From the NCBI GenBank assembly GCA_964517495.1, contig CAZFER010000025.1, forward strand, positions 1-64,000: 64,000 bases of DNA, read 5' to 3'. Of the stretch, positions 1 through 8,322 are shown in pieces; the stretch's first letter is position 1; each line of letters begins with the position of its first letter. The notes beneath the pieces were generated by a model. It was not told the origin of the DNA and ran no database searches. It saw nothing but the letters and a program-made list of their open reading frames with translations. The stretch is from CAZFER01 sp964517495 (GTDB lineage: Bacteria > Hinthialibacterota > Hinthialibacteria > Hinthialibacterales > Hinthialibacteraceae). The position numbers and the translations under genes are program-made.

Positions 1-35
1 CCGCCGAGCCGTTATACGTGGAAACGGCTCGGCGG
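1..35. other. Strong GC-rich hairpin at window edge
   Basis: Bases 1-13 and 23-35 are perfect inverted copies (13 bp arms, 9-base loop). No T-run follows on the plus strand, so a simple terminator is not shown. The feature may continue to the left of the window. It could be the end of an upstream transcription unit or a repeat-associated stem. Confidence 0.5.
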
Positions 36-67
36 GAGCCTCGCCCTCCCCTTTATCTTAAGGCCAT

Positions 68-107
68 TGGGGGTTGACCTGTGTGTCAACCCAGTTTTGA
101 GATAATC
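68..107. repeat. Dispersed double-hairpin repeat (family 2), partial copy
   Basis: This short palindrome has arms of type GGTTGAC / GTCAACC. It recurs near 14530, 28562, 47089 and 56320, usually beside a second palindrome built on GGGCGAAC / GTTCGCCC. No coding potential is seen. Confidence 0.6.
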
Positions 108-145
108 CCCTGTTCATCCCCACAAACTTTTGGGTAAAACTCAGA

Positions 146-526
146 TCATTTATTGGGAGGGGGGCAGAGGAGGCCTGATGGGAGTGGTTCAGGTTCAGGG
201 AATGTGAGATCCAGAATATTTTTATTTTTCATTTTGGATTTTTTGTTTGTTTTTTTGGAAGAATTCTGGATTGGAACATTGTTTTTATTGATTTTTTTGG
301 TTGGTTGTCCATTCATAAGAGGTATTTTTGCTAATAATTGCTTTTTTATGGCTAAATATTGGCGGTAATAGGACAAGAATAGACGATGGAGGGATTGGAC
401 CTTGGGAGACATGTAATCATCGACTTTATCCAATTCTTTAGTCATGCGTTCGAGGAGTTGCATGGTGGATTGCAGGATGGATTCCTCGAAAGTTTCGATT
501 TGGGTTAGGATGGCTTGATTGATCAT
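146..526 (-). CDS. Hypothetical charged small protein
   Basis: This 126-residue protein is not recognised. A longer reading from 565 is possible, but AAGGAG lies just before the ATG at 526, so that start is preferred. The N-terminal half is predicted helical and rich in Gln, Leu and Glu. It is followed by a Lys/Asn-rich basic stretch and a Pro/Glu tail ending in CPPPNK. There is no signal peptide or membrane segment. The stop codon lies in sequence resembling the intergenic MITE-like repeats, so the C-terminus may have been altered by a repeat insertion. The function is unknown; the basic tail could bind nucleic acid, which is a guess. Confidence 0.6.
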   Translation of the reverse strand: MINQAILTQIETFEESILQSTMQLLERMTKELDKVDDYMSPKVQSLHRLFLSYYRQYLAIKKQLLAKIPLMNGQPTKKINKNNVPIQNSSKKTNKKSKMKNKNILDLTFPEPEPLPSGLLCPPPNK

Positions 527-759
527 GGGATTCTCCTTATCACGATATTTATTTTGGGAAAGCAAAGTGTGCGTTTCTATTAATAGAGAGATATCAGAAT
601 TATTGAGGAACTAAAGATAATATAAATGGTTTTTGGGTAAATATTCGGTTATCCCGTTGTCATGAATGAATTGAGGGGTACATAGGATTTTTTTGAATCT
701 TTTTGAAAGAGGGAAAAGCCAGATATCTTTTTGAGGAAGAGAGTAAGTATTGTGTACAT

Positions 760-1224
760 CTAGTTTGCCACGTCCTTTAGTACACCCCACATGAATCCAG
801 TTAGCCGCCTGATAACATGTGCTACGCGCACGAACCAGTTATATCTTGTCGAGCCAACATTCTTGGGGCCGACAACAGAGGATACCGCAATTCCTCCCAC
901 GGGCGTCCAGCCGTCACGAATATGTTCATTCACAAATTGCTCTAATTGTTTGAAGGCGCCATTACCGTTTCCATCACAACATAACCCGGGGACAAACCCC
1001 AATAGCGTTCCGATGACATAATAACCCCAGACCTCTCCGCCTTGGCCTTCAAATGACGCCTTGGTGCCATCAGAGAACGAGAGATTACGCACGAACCAGC
1101 GATACAGAGCAACTGCACCTCACGCGGCAGGAATGATAAACAGCGAAAGCAGAACGGCAAGCAAGCCCCAACCGAGAGCCTGAAAGCCCGTCCCAGTGAA
1201 GTCAATTCTTCTTTCTTCAGTCAT
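760..1224 (-). pseudogene. Two-repeat membrane protein (DUF6693-like), broken by in-frame TGA
   Basis: An ATG at 1224 follows a strong AAAGGAGG site and opens a frame beginning MTEERRIDFTGTG. The frame meets a TGA at 1122-1120 and then continues without a shift through ALYRWFVRNLSFSDG to 760. The full reading is about 154 codons with two similar units (FTGTG...LGWGLL and FEGQG...WGYYVIG), each followed by a hydrophobic segment, as in small membrane proteins of the DUF6693/DUF898 type (recalled from memory). The TGA sits where such proteins would be expected to carry Trp, so a TGG-to-TGA mutation is likely. A GTG at 1092 could restart the second half. It lies directly after the attC-like site at 1246-1306, as a cassette gene would, and is more GC-rich than its surroundings. 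Confidence 0.7.
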
Positions 1225-1245
1225 GATAGTGTTCCTCCTTTTGTT

Positions 1246-1306
1246 GCCTAATGACGTTGCGGATCAGGCGCGCTATCAAGCGTCGCCTGCATCCGTCTTG
1301 TTCGAC
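1246..1306 (-). other. attC-like recombination site
   Basis: Read on the minus strand, the site runs from GTCGAAC (1306-1300, R''-like) to ATTAGGC (1252-1246, R'-like). Between them is an imperfect palindrome: GGAT, CAGGCG and CGCT (1261-1274) pair with AGCG, CGCCTG and ATCC (1279-1294). Only T1283 and C1290 are unpaired, both on the same arm. Single unpaired bases on one arm are the hallmark of integron attC sites. The R'' heptamer is the exact reverse complement of GTTCGAC at the 5' boundary (2432-2426) of the adjacent minus-strand gene, as expected for the two ends of one cassette. It lies between the stop of one gene and the ribosome site of the next. Confidence 0.65.
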
Positions 1307-1327
1307 ATCCTTCCCATTGCATAGCTC

Positions 1328-2395
1328 TCAACTGACGGGACTCAATCGCTCACGAAGCCCTTTGAACCAACAAAGAACGGTTAGCAAGCTTCCGCCAATC
1401 GTCCAGATGACGAAATTCACAAAGATTACGGGATACAGAACAGCCATTCCTGTAAGCATCGTGCAGACAAGGGAGAAGACAAGGAGTGCAGCGAAGCAAG
1501 TGACAACAAGCCGAACCTCGCGTTTCTCTACTGGCACTATGGATACCGGTTCGCGTCGGCGCTGCAGCCACAATCCGGAAATGGATAACGCATAGAAGAC
1601 GAAAGTGAAGAGCTGCACCGGCACTGACGGCAACCCGTCGGGGCGCAGTAAGAAATATGTCACACCATACAGCACCATAAGGTAAGCACATAAGCCGGCA
1701 AAGCCAAAGCGACCGAAGTTGACGATGCCACGCGCATCTGCGGCTGTGGAAGTGGGCTTGGCCAAACGCAATAGCAGTAGCAGAAGAAGGAGTGCCACAG
1801 CCATATTGGCTGCCAAATTTATGACGCCACCGGAATTCATTGCCATAATCGGCACAAAAGAGAGCAGAACGTAGAACCATATGGCGTGTGCTCCTTTGCT
1901 CTTACCGGTGAACCACTCAAGATCGGGGAATAGAGAGCGAAGACCGGGATAGAGTAGACTGGCAACCGTCAGCGGCAGGACGAAAGACATCATAGGATGG
2001 AAGAAAAAGACCATGCTGATCTCCGAGAACCCGTATGGCCCAATGCTACCCATTGCCAGCTTTCCGTCTCCGGCGTAACCATGCCAGACTACCTTGGTGA
2101 TCCACGACTCGTAGAGCCCGAAAAGAACGCCCCACAAATAGAGGGATGAAAGCGATGTACGGCCAGTCCGGACGGCGAGTGTTGTGAAGAAAAAGAAGTG
2201 CGCGAAATAGAGCCAGTAGGTGACCAATATGGTCCATGGGTGCCACAGTCCGGCCGGCAGTGAAGCACCGGACAGCACTTCTGCGCCAATTAGTACGATG
2301 ACGCCGATCAGGGCACGTGCGAACAAAACTCTGAGGGGGCCTGCCGGGGCCGGAACACTTTGTTCTGAAGCTTGTTTCGAGAAACCTGATTTCAT
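1328..2395 (-). CDS. Polytopic membrane protein of unknown function, cassette-like
   Basis: This 355-residue protein has a hydrophilic start and roughly 9-10 hydrophobic segments, including a poly-Leu helix near residue 200. I do not recognise the family. Charged loops carry the runs YESWITKVVWHGY and LYPGLRSLFPDLEWF, which could be functional. The ribosome site before the ATG is weak (AGAG). The gene reads as a single-ORF cassette: a promoter-like element and GTTCGAC lie upstream, and an attC-like stem lies just past the stop. Base composition is visibly more GC-rich than in the genes that follow, which fits acquisition by transfer. Confidence 0.7.
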   Translation of the reverse strand: MKSGFSKQASEQSVPAPAGPLRVLFARALIGVIVLIGAEVLSGASLPAGLWHPWTILVTYWLYFAHFFFFTTLAVRTGRTSLSSLYLWGVLFGLYESWITKVVWHGYAGDGKLAMGSIGPYGFSEISMVFFFHPMMSFVLPLTVASLLYPGLRSLFPDLEWFTGKSKGAHAIWFYVLLSFVPIMAMNSGGVINLAANMAVALLLLLLLLRLAKPTSTAADARGIVNFGRFGFAGLCAYLMVLYGVTYFLLRPDGLPSVPVQLFTFVFYALSISGLWLQRRREPVSIVPVEKREVRLVVTCFAALLVFSLVCTMLTGMAVLYPVIFVNFVIWTIGGSLLTVLCWFKGLRERLSPVS

Positions 2396-2425
2396 TTACT
2401 CTGATACTCTTTTCGTCGGTTGGTT

Positions 2426-2482
2426 GTCGAACAATTTATTCGATGGTTTCCGAACTTTATGTCATTTTGACTTGACCGTCAA
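2426..2482 (-). promoter_or_regulatory. Promoter-like element ending in a recombination heptamer (copy A)
   Basis: On the minus strand TTGACG (2482-2477) and TAAAGT (2459-2454) are 17 bases apart. They are followed by a 23-base stretch (2452-2430) matching copy B at 42739-42717 with one mismatch. The element ends in GTTCGAC (2432-2426). It would drive the membrane protein gene starting at 2395. The arrangement recalls an integron Pc promoter beside an attachment site; that reading is an inference. Confidence 0.55.
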
Positions 2483-2674
2483 GAAAGAATCTTATAAATC
2501 TACTATTATTCTAACCGTTGTTTATCGCAAATAGGCTTTAAGACTGTATTTTATTGTTTATGAAAAAAGTAAATCAGGAATTAATCCATACCTATTCTGA
2601 GCAATTGACGAATCATTGCGTTTCTCCGTCTGACCGAAGGGATTTCTTCAAGTAACCCACCATTTATTGCTTAT

Positions 2675-2792
2675 AATCGCTTCCACTATTCTCCTCAATG
2701 AAATGGGGGAGGTTAGGAGGGGGGGATTAAATGATTGTGCTCAACTTATTAACCCTCCCAAACTTGGAAGGGGAAAGGTGCATCAAATGACT
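2675..2792. repeat. MITE-like intergenic repeat, copy A (partial)
   Basis: This partial copy carries the two family hallmarks, a CAATGAAATGGGGGAG block and a later CTCCCAAACTTGGAAGGGG block. The terminal TCAGCCAT repeats are degenerate or missing. It fills the gap before the sulfatase gene. Apart from the promoter-like element at 2426-2482, nothing else is seen between 2396 and 2895. Confidence 0.6.
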
Positions 2793-2895
2793 CACAACTT
2801 ACACATGATTAATCTTATTGATATTACCGTAATATTGAGGTAAGGTAGAGAGAAATTAATAAACGGCAGAAAAATTCATTAATCAGGATAGTGAC

Positions 2896-4356
2896 ATGAA
2901 ACGACGTGACTTTTTAAAAACCACTATTGCTTCCGGATTGGCAACTCCCTTCCTCACCAAACCAATCAGCGCTGAAGAGCAGAAAAAACCCAATTTTGTT
3001 TTCATTTTAGTTGACGATCTAGGCTGGAAAGACCTAGGTTGCTTTGGCAGTACCTTTTATGAAACGCCCAATGTCGACCGCCTTCGTGTCACGGGGATGA
3101 AATTCACTGCTGGTTATGCCGCATGCCCCGTATGTTCTCCCACACGGGCGAGCATTATGACGGGAAAATATCCCGCCCGAGTGGGCATTACTGACTATAT
3201 CAGCCCCTCTGGTGGGAACCAACCTGATAAATGGAGGCGGAATACCCCATTGCTGCCCGCGCCTTATTCCGATCGGATGCCCTTGGATGAAGTTACGCTT
3301 GCCGAAGCCTTGAAAGAAGCGGGTTATGCCACTTTTTATGCGGGGAAATGGCACCTGGGACCGGAAGGATATTGGCCCGAAAATCAGGGATTTGATGTCA
3401 ACAAAGGCGGGATCGAACGAGGCGGTCCCTATGGTGGAGATAAATACTTTTCACCCTATGGTAATCCCCGCCTGGAGGATGGCCCTCCCGGTGAACATCT
3501 TCCCGCACGATTGGGTGAGGAAACCACGTCGTTCATCAAAGCTCATAAAAATCAACCTTTCATGGCTTATTTATCCTTCTACTCGGTTCACGTTCCTCTT
3601 ATGGCTCGTGAAGATCTCAAGAAGAAATATCAGGAAAAAGCGGATAAGTTAAAAATCACCACGGATAGATGGGGAAAAGAAGGCGAGCGTAAAGTACGCC
3701 GGGTACAGGATCACGCTGTTTATGCGGGTATGGTGGAAGCCATGGACCTGGCAGTCGGTGATGTACTCAACACACTTGAAGAAGAAGGCTTGGCGGAAAA
3801 TACGATCATTTTCTTTATGTCGGACAATGGCGGCTTATCCACCTCTGAAGGCCATCCAACTTCCAACTTGCCATTGCGGGGAGGTAAAGGGTGGATGTAC
3901 GAAGGAGGAATCCGTGAACCAATGATCGTACGAGCTCCTGGCCTCACCCAGCCCGGCAGTACCTGCGAGAATTATATAACCAGCACTGACTTTTATCCTA
4001 CCATACTCGAATTGGCGGGGCTTCCCGGCAGGCCAAAGCAACATCAGGATGGTGTCAGTTTTGTGCCTTTGCTTCACGGGAAAAATCAGGATCGAGGAGC
4101 GATCTATTGGCATTACCCCCATTATGGCAATCAGGGTGGAGCACCCTCAGGTGCCGTGCGAGAAGGCGATTGGAAATTGATAGAGTGGTATGAAGACGGC
4201 AAACTTGAGTTGTATAACATCAAGAAAGATATCAGTGAGAATGAAAACCTGGCGAAAATACATCCTCAAAAAGTTGGTGCGCTTCATGAAAAGTTAAAAG
4301 CCTGGCGTAAAGCCACTGGCGCTAAAATGCCGAGTGAGAATCCTAATTATAAATGA
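2896..4356 (+). CDS. Tat-exported sulfatase (arylsulfatase family)
   Basis: This is a 486-residue formylglycine-dependent sulfatase that would hydrolyse sulfate esters in the periplasm or outside the cell. The N-terminus carries a twin-arginine signal (KRRDFLK) with likely cleavage after residues ISA near 26. Metal-binding DD lies at 40-41 in ILVDDLGW. The sulfatase signature CSPTRASIMTG begins at Cys80, the residue expected to be converted to formylglycine. KWHLG and SDNGG follow. The length is normal for the family. AGGA lies 8 bases before the ATG. No maturase or carbohydrate genes are adjacent, so the substrate cannot be told; sulfated polysaccharide is plausible. Confidence 0.9.
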   Translation: MKRRDFLKTTIASGLATPFLTKPISAEEQKKPNFVFILVDDLGWKDLGCFGSTFYETPNVDRLRVTGMKFTAGYAACPVCSPTRASIMTGKYPARVGITDYISPSGGNQPDKWRRNTPLLPAPYSDRMPLDEVTLAEALKEAGYATFYAGKWHLGPEGYWPENQGFDVNKGGIERGGPYGGDKYFSPYGNPRLEDGPPGEHLPARLGEETTSFIKAHKNQPFMAYLSFYSVHVPLMAREDLKKKYQEKADKLKITTDRWGKEGERKVRRVQDHAVYAGMVEAMDLAVGDVLNTLEEEGLAENTIIFFMSDNGGLSTSEGHPTSNLPLRGGKGWMYEGGIREPMIVRAPGLTQPGSTCENYITSTDFYPTILELAGLPGRPKQHQDGVSFVPLLHGKNQDRGAIYWHYPHYGNQGGAPSGAVREGDWKLIEWYEDGKLELYNIKKDISENENLAKIHPQKVGALHEKLKAWRKATGAKMPSENPNYK

Positions 4357-4371
4357 TACATGTGAATTTAC

Positions 4372-5766
4372 TCATTGCACTCTTAGCCCATAACGGGCCA
4401 TTTTGCGTTGGAGGGTACGCCGGTCAATGCCAAGCAGTTCGGCGGTTTGGGAAACATTCTGGTTAGTATAAGCCAGGGTTTCTTTGATGTGTTTTTTCTC
4501 GGCCTCTTCCAGAGATTGAGGGACAAAGGGTTCTTGGTTAGTTTCCTCTTTGGATGAATGCAGATTAGACAAGGGGGATTTCATCGAAAGGAGCGTCTCA
4601 ATCTCCTCCCGTGTGATGATGGAATTGTTGGATAACAACACGGCTCGTTCACAAATATTGAACAATTCCCGTATATTGCCTGGCCAGTTGTAATGCATTA
4701 AGACTTCAAGTGCTTCTTCGGAAAACGCCATCCCACGGCCTTGTGCCGAACGATTGAGATAATGATTGATCAATAAAGAGATATCTTCACTGCGCTCTCT
4801 CAAGGGTGGTGAATGAATCACCAGGACATTCAACCGGTAAAACAAATCTTCACGGAAGAATCCCGATTTTACCCGCTCGGTCAAATCGCGGTTGGCTGCT
4901 GCTACAATCCGTGTGTTGGTGGTTTGGATAGTGGTGGAACCCAGTGGGCGAAATTCACCGGTTTCGATGACCCGAAGCAGGCTGGCCTGTACGTTGGGAT
5001 CCATATCGGCGATTTCATCAATAAACAGAGTGCCATGATTTGCCACGGTTAGCAGGCCGTCTTTTTGTGAGGTTGCACCGGTAAACGCACCCGCCACATG
5101 GCCGAATAATTCATTTTCCAACAACTCAGGCTTTAAGGTCGCACAGTTGATAGCAATAAACGGGGCTGCCTGACGGCGGCCTTGAAAATGCAAGGCGCGG
5201 GCGACCAGTTCCTTGCCGGTTCCGCTTTCACCGGTTACCAGGACGGGTGCATCTGAATCCTTCATCCGTTCGATCATGGCAAGCACATGCTTGATCGCCG
5301 GGCTTTCCCCCACAATCCCGTGTGAGGCTTCTGAGCGTTGGATGGCGTCGCGCAGGTGTTTGTTCTCCAACTCAATGGCGCGCTGTTCGAGTGCTTTTTT
5401 TAAATAAATCTCCAGGTGTGATATTTCGCACGGTTTGGTTAAATAATGAAAAGCACCCAACTTAATGGCATCGATTGCTGTGTTGATTGATCCATACCCG
5501 GTCAATACAATTACCGGCAGGTCATCCCGTTTGGCCTGCAAGTGCTCAAGTAATTCCAGGCCATCCATGCCCGGCATATTTAAATCCACCACCGCCGTAT
5601 CACACTGGGCTAGTGATTCATGTTTAAGCGCATGTTCACCGTCTTCCGCATACATCACGCTATAGCCACGCCGTTCCAATGCACGGCCTGCGGTGCGCCG
5701 AAAGACGGCATCATCATCGACTAATAATACAGTGCCCTCATGTTGGGTTTTGGATATATCATTCAT
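4372..5766 (-). CDS. NtrC-family sigma-54 response regulator
   Basis: The 464 residues form three domains. A receiver domain has acidic DDD at 17-19, the phosphoacceptor Asp61 and Lys111. A sigma-54 AAA+ domain has Walker A GESGTGKE at 179-186 and GAFTGA at 226-231, which contacts sigma-54. A C-terminal Fis-type helix-turn-helix ends LGIDRRTLQRKMARYGL. Phosphorylation would turn on sigma-54-dependent promoters. The start lies 3 bases past the stop of the upstream histidine kinase gene, so the two form one operon and probably one signalling pair. The target genes cannot be read from the window. It converges on the sulfatase gene with a 15-base gap. Confidence 0.93.
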   Translation of the reverse strand: MNDISKTQHEGTVLLVDDDAVFRRTAGRALERRGYSVMYAEDGEHALKHESLAQCDTAVVDLNMPGMDGLELLEHLQAKRDDLPVIVLTGYGSINTAIDAIKLGAFHYLTKPCEISHLEIYLKKALEQRAIELENKHLRDAIQRSEASHGIVGESPAIKHVLAMIERMKDSDAPVLVTGESGTGKELVARALHFQGRRQAAPFIAINCATLKPELLENELFGHVAGAFTGATSQKDGLLTVANHGTLFIDEIADMDPNVQASLLRVIETGEFRPLGSTTIQTTNTRIVAAANRDLTERVKSGFFREDLFYRLNVLVIHSPPLRERSEDISLLINHYLNRSAQGRGMAFSEEALEVLMHYNWPGNIRELFNICERAVLLSNNSIITREEIETLLSMKSPLSNLHSSKEETNQEPFVPQSLEEAEKKHIKETLAYTNQNVSQTAELLGIDRRTLQRKMARYGLRVQ

Positions 5767-5769
5767 TGA

Positions 5770-7509
5770 TTATTGATCTTCTTCAGTTCGGATGGGCAGC
5801 CAAATTTCCACCTGGGTGCCTTCACCCAATTCACTCTCAATCTCAAGCCGGCCGCCTAAGTCTTGAATGGTACCATAGGTTACATAAAGCCCCAATCCCG
5901 TACCTTTACCCACAGGTTTTGTCGTAAAAAAGGGTTCGTATAAATGGGGAATATCCGGCTTGGCAATCCCACAGCCATTATCGCGGATACGGATACCGAT
6001 CATGCCATCCTGCCTGCAGGTCTCCACCTCGATCCGTTTATCTTCTTCATTGTTTTCCACCGCGTCTGCAGCATTCAAGAGAATATTAAAAACCGCCCGT
6101 TGAATCCCACTCGATTCTGTAACGATCATGGGGAGAGAATGATCCAGCCTTTCATGCAGGGTGACTTTGGATAGCTTCGGCCCCAATAAATCAATGGCTT
6201 GATGCACAAGTTCGTTAATGGAGCAATATTCCTGGATGTTTTCCGGTTTACGTGAAAAATTGAGTAATCCCTGGGTGATTTCTTTACAACGTTTAATCTG
6301 TTCATGAATCGTCTGCAACGATTCATCCAGTTCCTCAGCGTATTCACATTCCTCTTTGGGGAACGTGGTTTGGATAATATCGCGTGCTTCTTCTGCCAAA
6401 ATACTGATGGTGCCCAAAGGTGTGTTAAGTTCATGCGCTATACCCGCTGCCAACTGTCCGATAGCGGCCAACTTTTGTGCACGCGCCCATTGTTCTTGAT
6501 TTTTCTTTTGTTCGGTCACATCCAAAATTAATTCGATGACTTGGACTAATTCGCCAACTGGCCCGCGTATACTGCTAAGCAGTACTTCAAAATCCCGCAT
6601 GCCTTGTGTAACCGTCGGCAGCCGTACTTCAAAGAAATGGGATTTCCCGCTCTCGGAAAAATCCCCATCCAACGAGGTATGCAAATAGTGTTTGGCAATC
6701 CGGCTGATTATATAGCACGCCTTGGTTTCATCTTTCCCTTCTTTTCCGAACCAGTTTTCCACACAATCATTAACCCATTCCACTTTGCCCTGGTTATCGA
6801 TTACCAGCATCCCGGTTTCGAGATGGCGTAGAATATTATCCAGTTTATTCAGTTCCAATTCTGCCTGCATCCGGGCGCTGCGTACTTCACGTTCACGCTT
6901 TTGCAGATCCCCCATGATGACAGAAACAAAATAAGCAGTGATGATGGTGGTCAAAACAAAACTGATGGGAGCGCCGATCACATGAAACGAAACTTCCCCC
7001 AAATGGAGAATGCTATCCCCACTCACTTTCATATCCACTGGCACCACTGAACTGGCCAAGCCTTGAATGACAAAACTGAGTGTGACCAGCACAGCGATCA
7101 ATAAACTCTGCCGGTGAGATAAAATAATCCGCGCAATAATGACGATAAAAAAATAAAAGGTGAAAAAGGGATTAATAAATCCCCCGGTAAAAAACAAGAT
7201 TAACGATAACGCCAAAACATCCAGGATGATCTGCTGCAATGCGATCCGGGGATTAAAATCAGGCCGTTTTACCTTGGCCGCATAATAAGCATTGTATATC
7301 GCCATACCCAACGCGATCAACAACAAAGCCCACACCGGGAAACGCATCTCCAACACATAGCGCCCGATCAATGCTGCTGGCACAATGCTGGCCGCCGCAT
7401 ACCAGCGAATACCGGTGAGCCACATCAAACGTTGCCGCAATATTTCCCGGTCATCACTAAACGATGAATAAATCAATTCTTTCATCGGGAACGCACCATC
7501 ATTTCGCAT
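5770..7509 (-). CDS. Membrane sensor histidine kinase with PAS domain
   Basis: The 579 residues begin with about six membrane helices (roughly residues 25-210). A PAS-like segment follows (ILRHLETGMLVIDNQGKVEW), then a HisKA box with the phosphorylated His in IAHELNTPLGTI near residue 360. A C-terminal HATPase has N (NILLNAADAV), G1 (DNGCGI) and G2 (GKGTGLGL) boxes. The six-helix start and HELNTPL box resemble RegB/PrrB-type sensors, but the partner gene encodes an NtrC-type regulator. An ATG at 7485 is an alternative start; neither has a strong ribosome site. A tRNA fragment begins only 8 bases upstream, so the original promoter may have been replaced by an insertion. Confidence 0.9.
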   Translation of the reverse strand: MRNDGAFPMKELIYSSFSDDREILRQRLMWLTGIRWYAAASIVPAALIGRYVLEMRFPVWALLLIALGMAIYNAYYAAKVKRPDFNPRIALQQIILDVLALSLILFFTGGFINPFFTFYFFIVIIARIILSHRQSLLIAVLVTLSFVIQGLASSVVPVDMKVSGDSILHLGEVSFHVIGAPISFVLTTIITAYFVSVIMGDLQKREREVRSARMQAELELNKLDNILRHLETGMLVIDNQGKVEWVNDCVENWFGKEGKDETKACYIISRIAKHYLHTSLDGDFSESGKSHFFEVRLPTVTQGMRDFEVLLSSIRGPVGELVQVIELILDVTEQKKNQEQWARAQKLAAIGQLAAGIAHELNTPLGTISILAEEARDIIQTTFPKEECEYAEELDESLQTIHEQIKRCKEITQGLLNFSRKPENIQEYCSINELVHQAIDLLGPKLSKVTLHERLDHSLPMIVTESSGIQRAVFNILLNAADAVENNEEDKRIEVETCRQDGMIGIRIRDNGCGIAKPDIPHLYEPFFTTKPVGKGTGLGLYVTYGTIQDLGGRLEIESELGEGTQVEIWLPIRTEEDQ

Positions 7510-7516
7510 GATTCAT

Positions 7517-7561
7517 CTCTTAATCGGCAGGTTGAAGGTTTGATTCCTTCATGACCCACCA
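7517..7561 (+). pseudogene. 3' half of a tRNA-Lys(CTT), probable attachment scar
   Basis: The 45 bases match the canonical 3' half of a tRNA in every segment length. The anticodon loop is CTCTTAA (anticodon CTT). A 5-base anticodon arm (TCGGC) and a 5-base variable loop follow, then T stem GAAGG / CCTTC with a 7-base loop, acceptor ATGACCC, discriminator A and CCA. The 5' half is absent; the sequence departs from a tRNA exactly before the anticodon loop. The T loop TTTGATT lacks the usual C56. Such truncated 3' ends are typical of integrase attachment sites, which is an inference here. Confidence 0.7.
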
Positions 7562-7702
7562 TTTGATCCCCACAAAACATTTTTTACGAATCTCTCTATT
7601 TTCCTCGTTTTGACGATGGTGACCAAAGGTTTTATCCAGGGTCTCTCGAAATCCATTATATCTCAAGCCGGCACGTTTCGATATACTTCTTGAGGTCGTT
7701 AA

Positions 7703-7996
7703 ATTTGTACAAAACCCGGCTGGTCGGATCAAAAAATCCGAGTGCATTACTCCATGTGCGTGCTTGGCTATTTGTTAGCCACCCAGGCTTGGATACATGT
7801 ACGACAAAACTCATATTTTAAAGGCTCTCTGGATACCTCGCTGGATTGCCTCAATTCCATCCGCTTGACTACCCTCATTGAAAAAACCTCGAAACGAGGC
7901 CGCCCCAAAGCCAATTATCAACTCGAAGAAAACTCTTCCCAGGAACAAGACCTTTTGCAAGCACTTGATCTTCTATCCGCTCATCTCAAGCGTTTT
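7703..7996 (+). pseudogene. Transposase C-terminal relic, copy 1 (IS1634/IS4-like)
   Basis: An open frame reads DQKIRVHYSMCVLGYLLATQ, then a linker with LNSIRLTTLIE, then KRGRPKANYQLEE and LLQALDLLSAHLKRF. This resembles the C-terminal end of IS1634/IS4-type DDE transposases. No catalytic region is present. After LKRF the frame leaves homology, whereas copy 2 at 9092 continues to a natural-looking end. It is a non-functional relic. Confidence 0.6.
7892..7996 (+). repeat. 105-bp direct repeat, copy 1
   Basis: This stretch matches 9092-9196 with about six mismatches at an offset of exactly 1200 bases. Both copies lie inside transposase C-terminal relics and bracket the toxin-antitoxin pair at 8323-8927. 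Confidence 0.8.
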
Positions 7997-8008
7997 CCTG
8001 GTGGTTAA

Positions 8009-8322
8009 TAGCGTGGATCAGGTAAGCGACTTCGGGTGGAAAGTGGTTTTCGTGATTTGGCGTTACGCCCTTTTTCAGAATTTCAATGTGCGTTAGATAA
8101 TCATTGGATTTTGATTCCTGGATCGCTGAAATCCCGTTCGCATTGCTTGCAGTAAAGATATTCCGACACAGGATCGATGCATCATCGATCCTGTCGATTT
8201 CTTCTTCCGCCCAGAGTAGGCCTTGTTCGTCTTTTGGGCTTGCTTGCTGGTTCTTTTCTCCTTTCAGTCTATAATATGGTGAAAGCAAAGTCGCGATGAT
8301 CAAGCAAGAAGAGGTGTTAGGC
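8009..8322. other. Gap upstream of the TA pair
   Basis: No convincing gene is seen here. A perfect TATAAT lies at 8270-8275 on the plus strand, about 50 bases before the antitoxin start, but no good -35 box is placed 16-18 bases before it. The minus-strand open frame over 7986-8396 runs antisense into the antitoxin and has no family resemblance. Confidence 0.5.

Noticed and set aside
942..1205. Minus-strand 87-codon frame overlapping the broken membrane gene
   Set aside because: It is an out-of-frame shadow of the pseudogene at 760-1224, whose own frame shows both family repeats.
760..1224. TGA recoded as Trp
   Set aside because: Many genes here end in TGA at family-normal positions, so TGA acts as a stop; one nonsense mutation is simpler.
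7520..7747. Minus-strand 75-codon frame ending VMKESNLQPAD
   Set aside because: It is the false translation that often arises from tRNA sequence; the real feature is the tRNA 3' half at 7517-7561.
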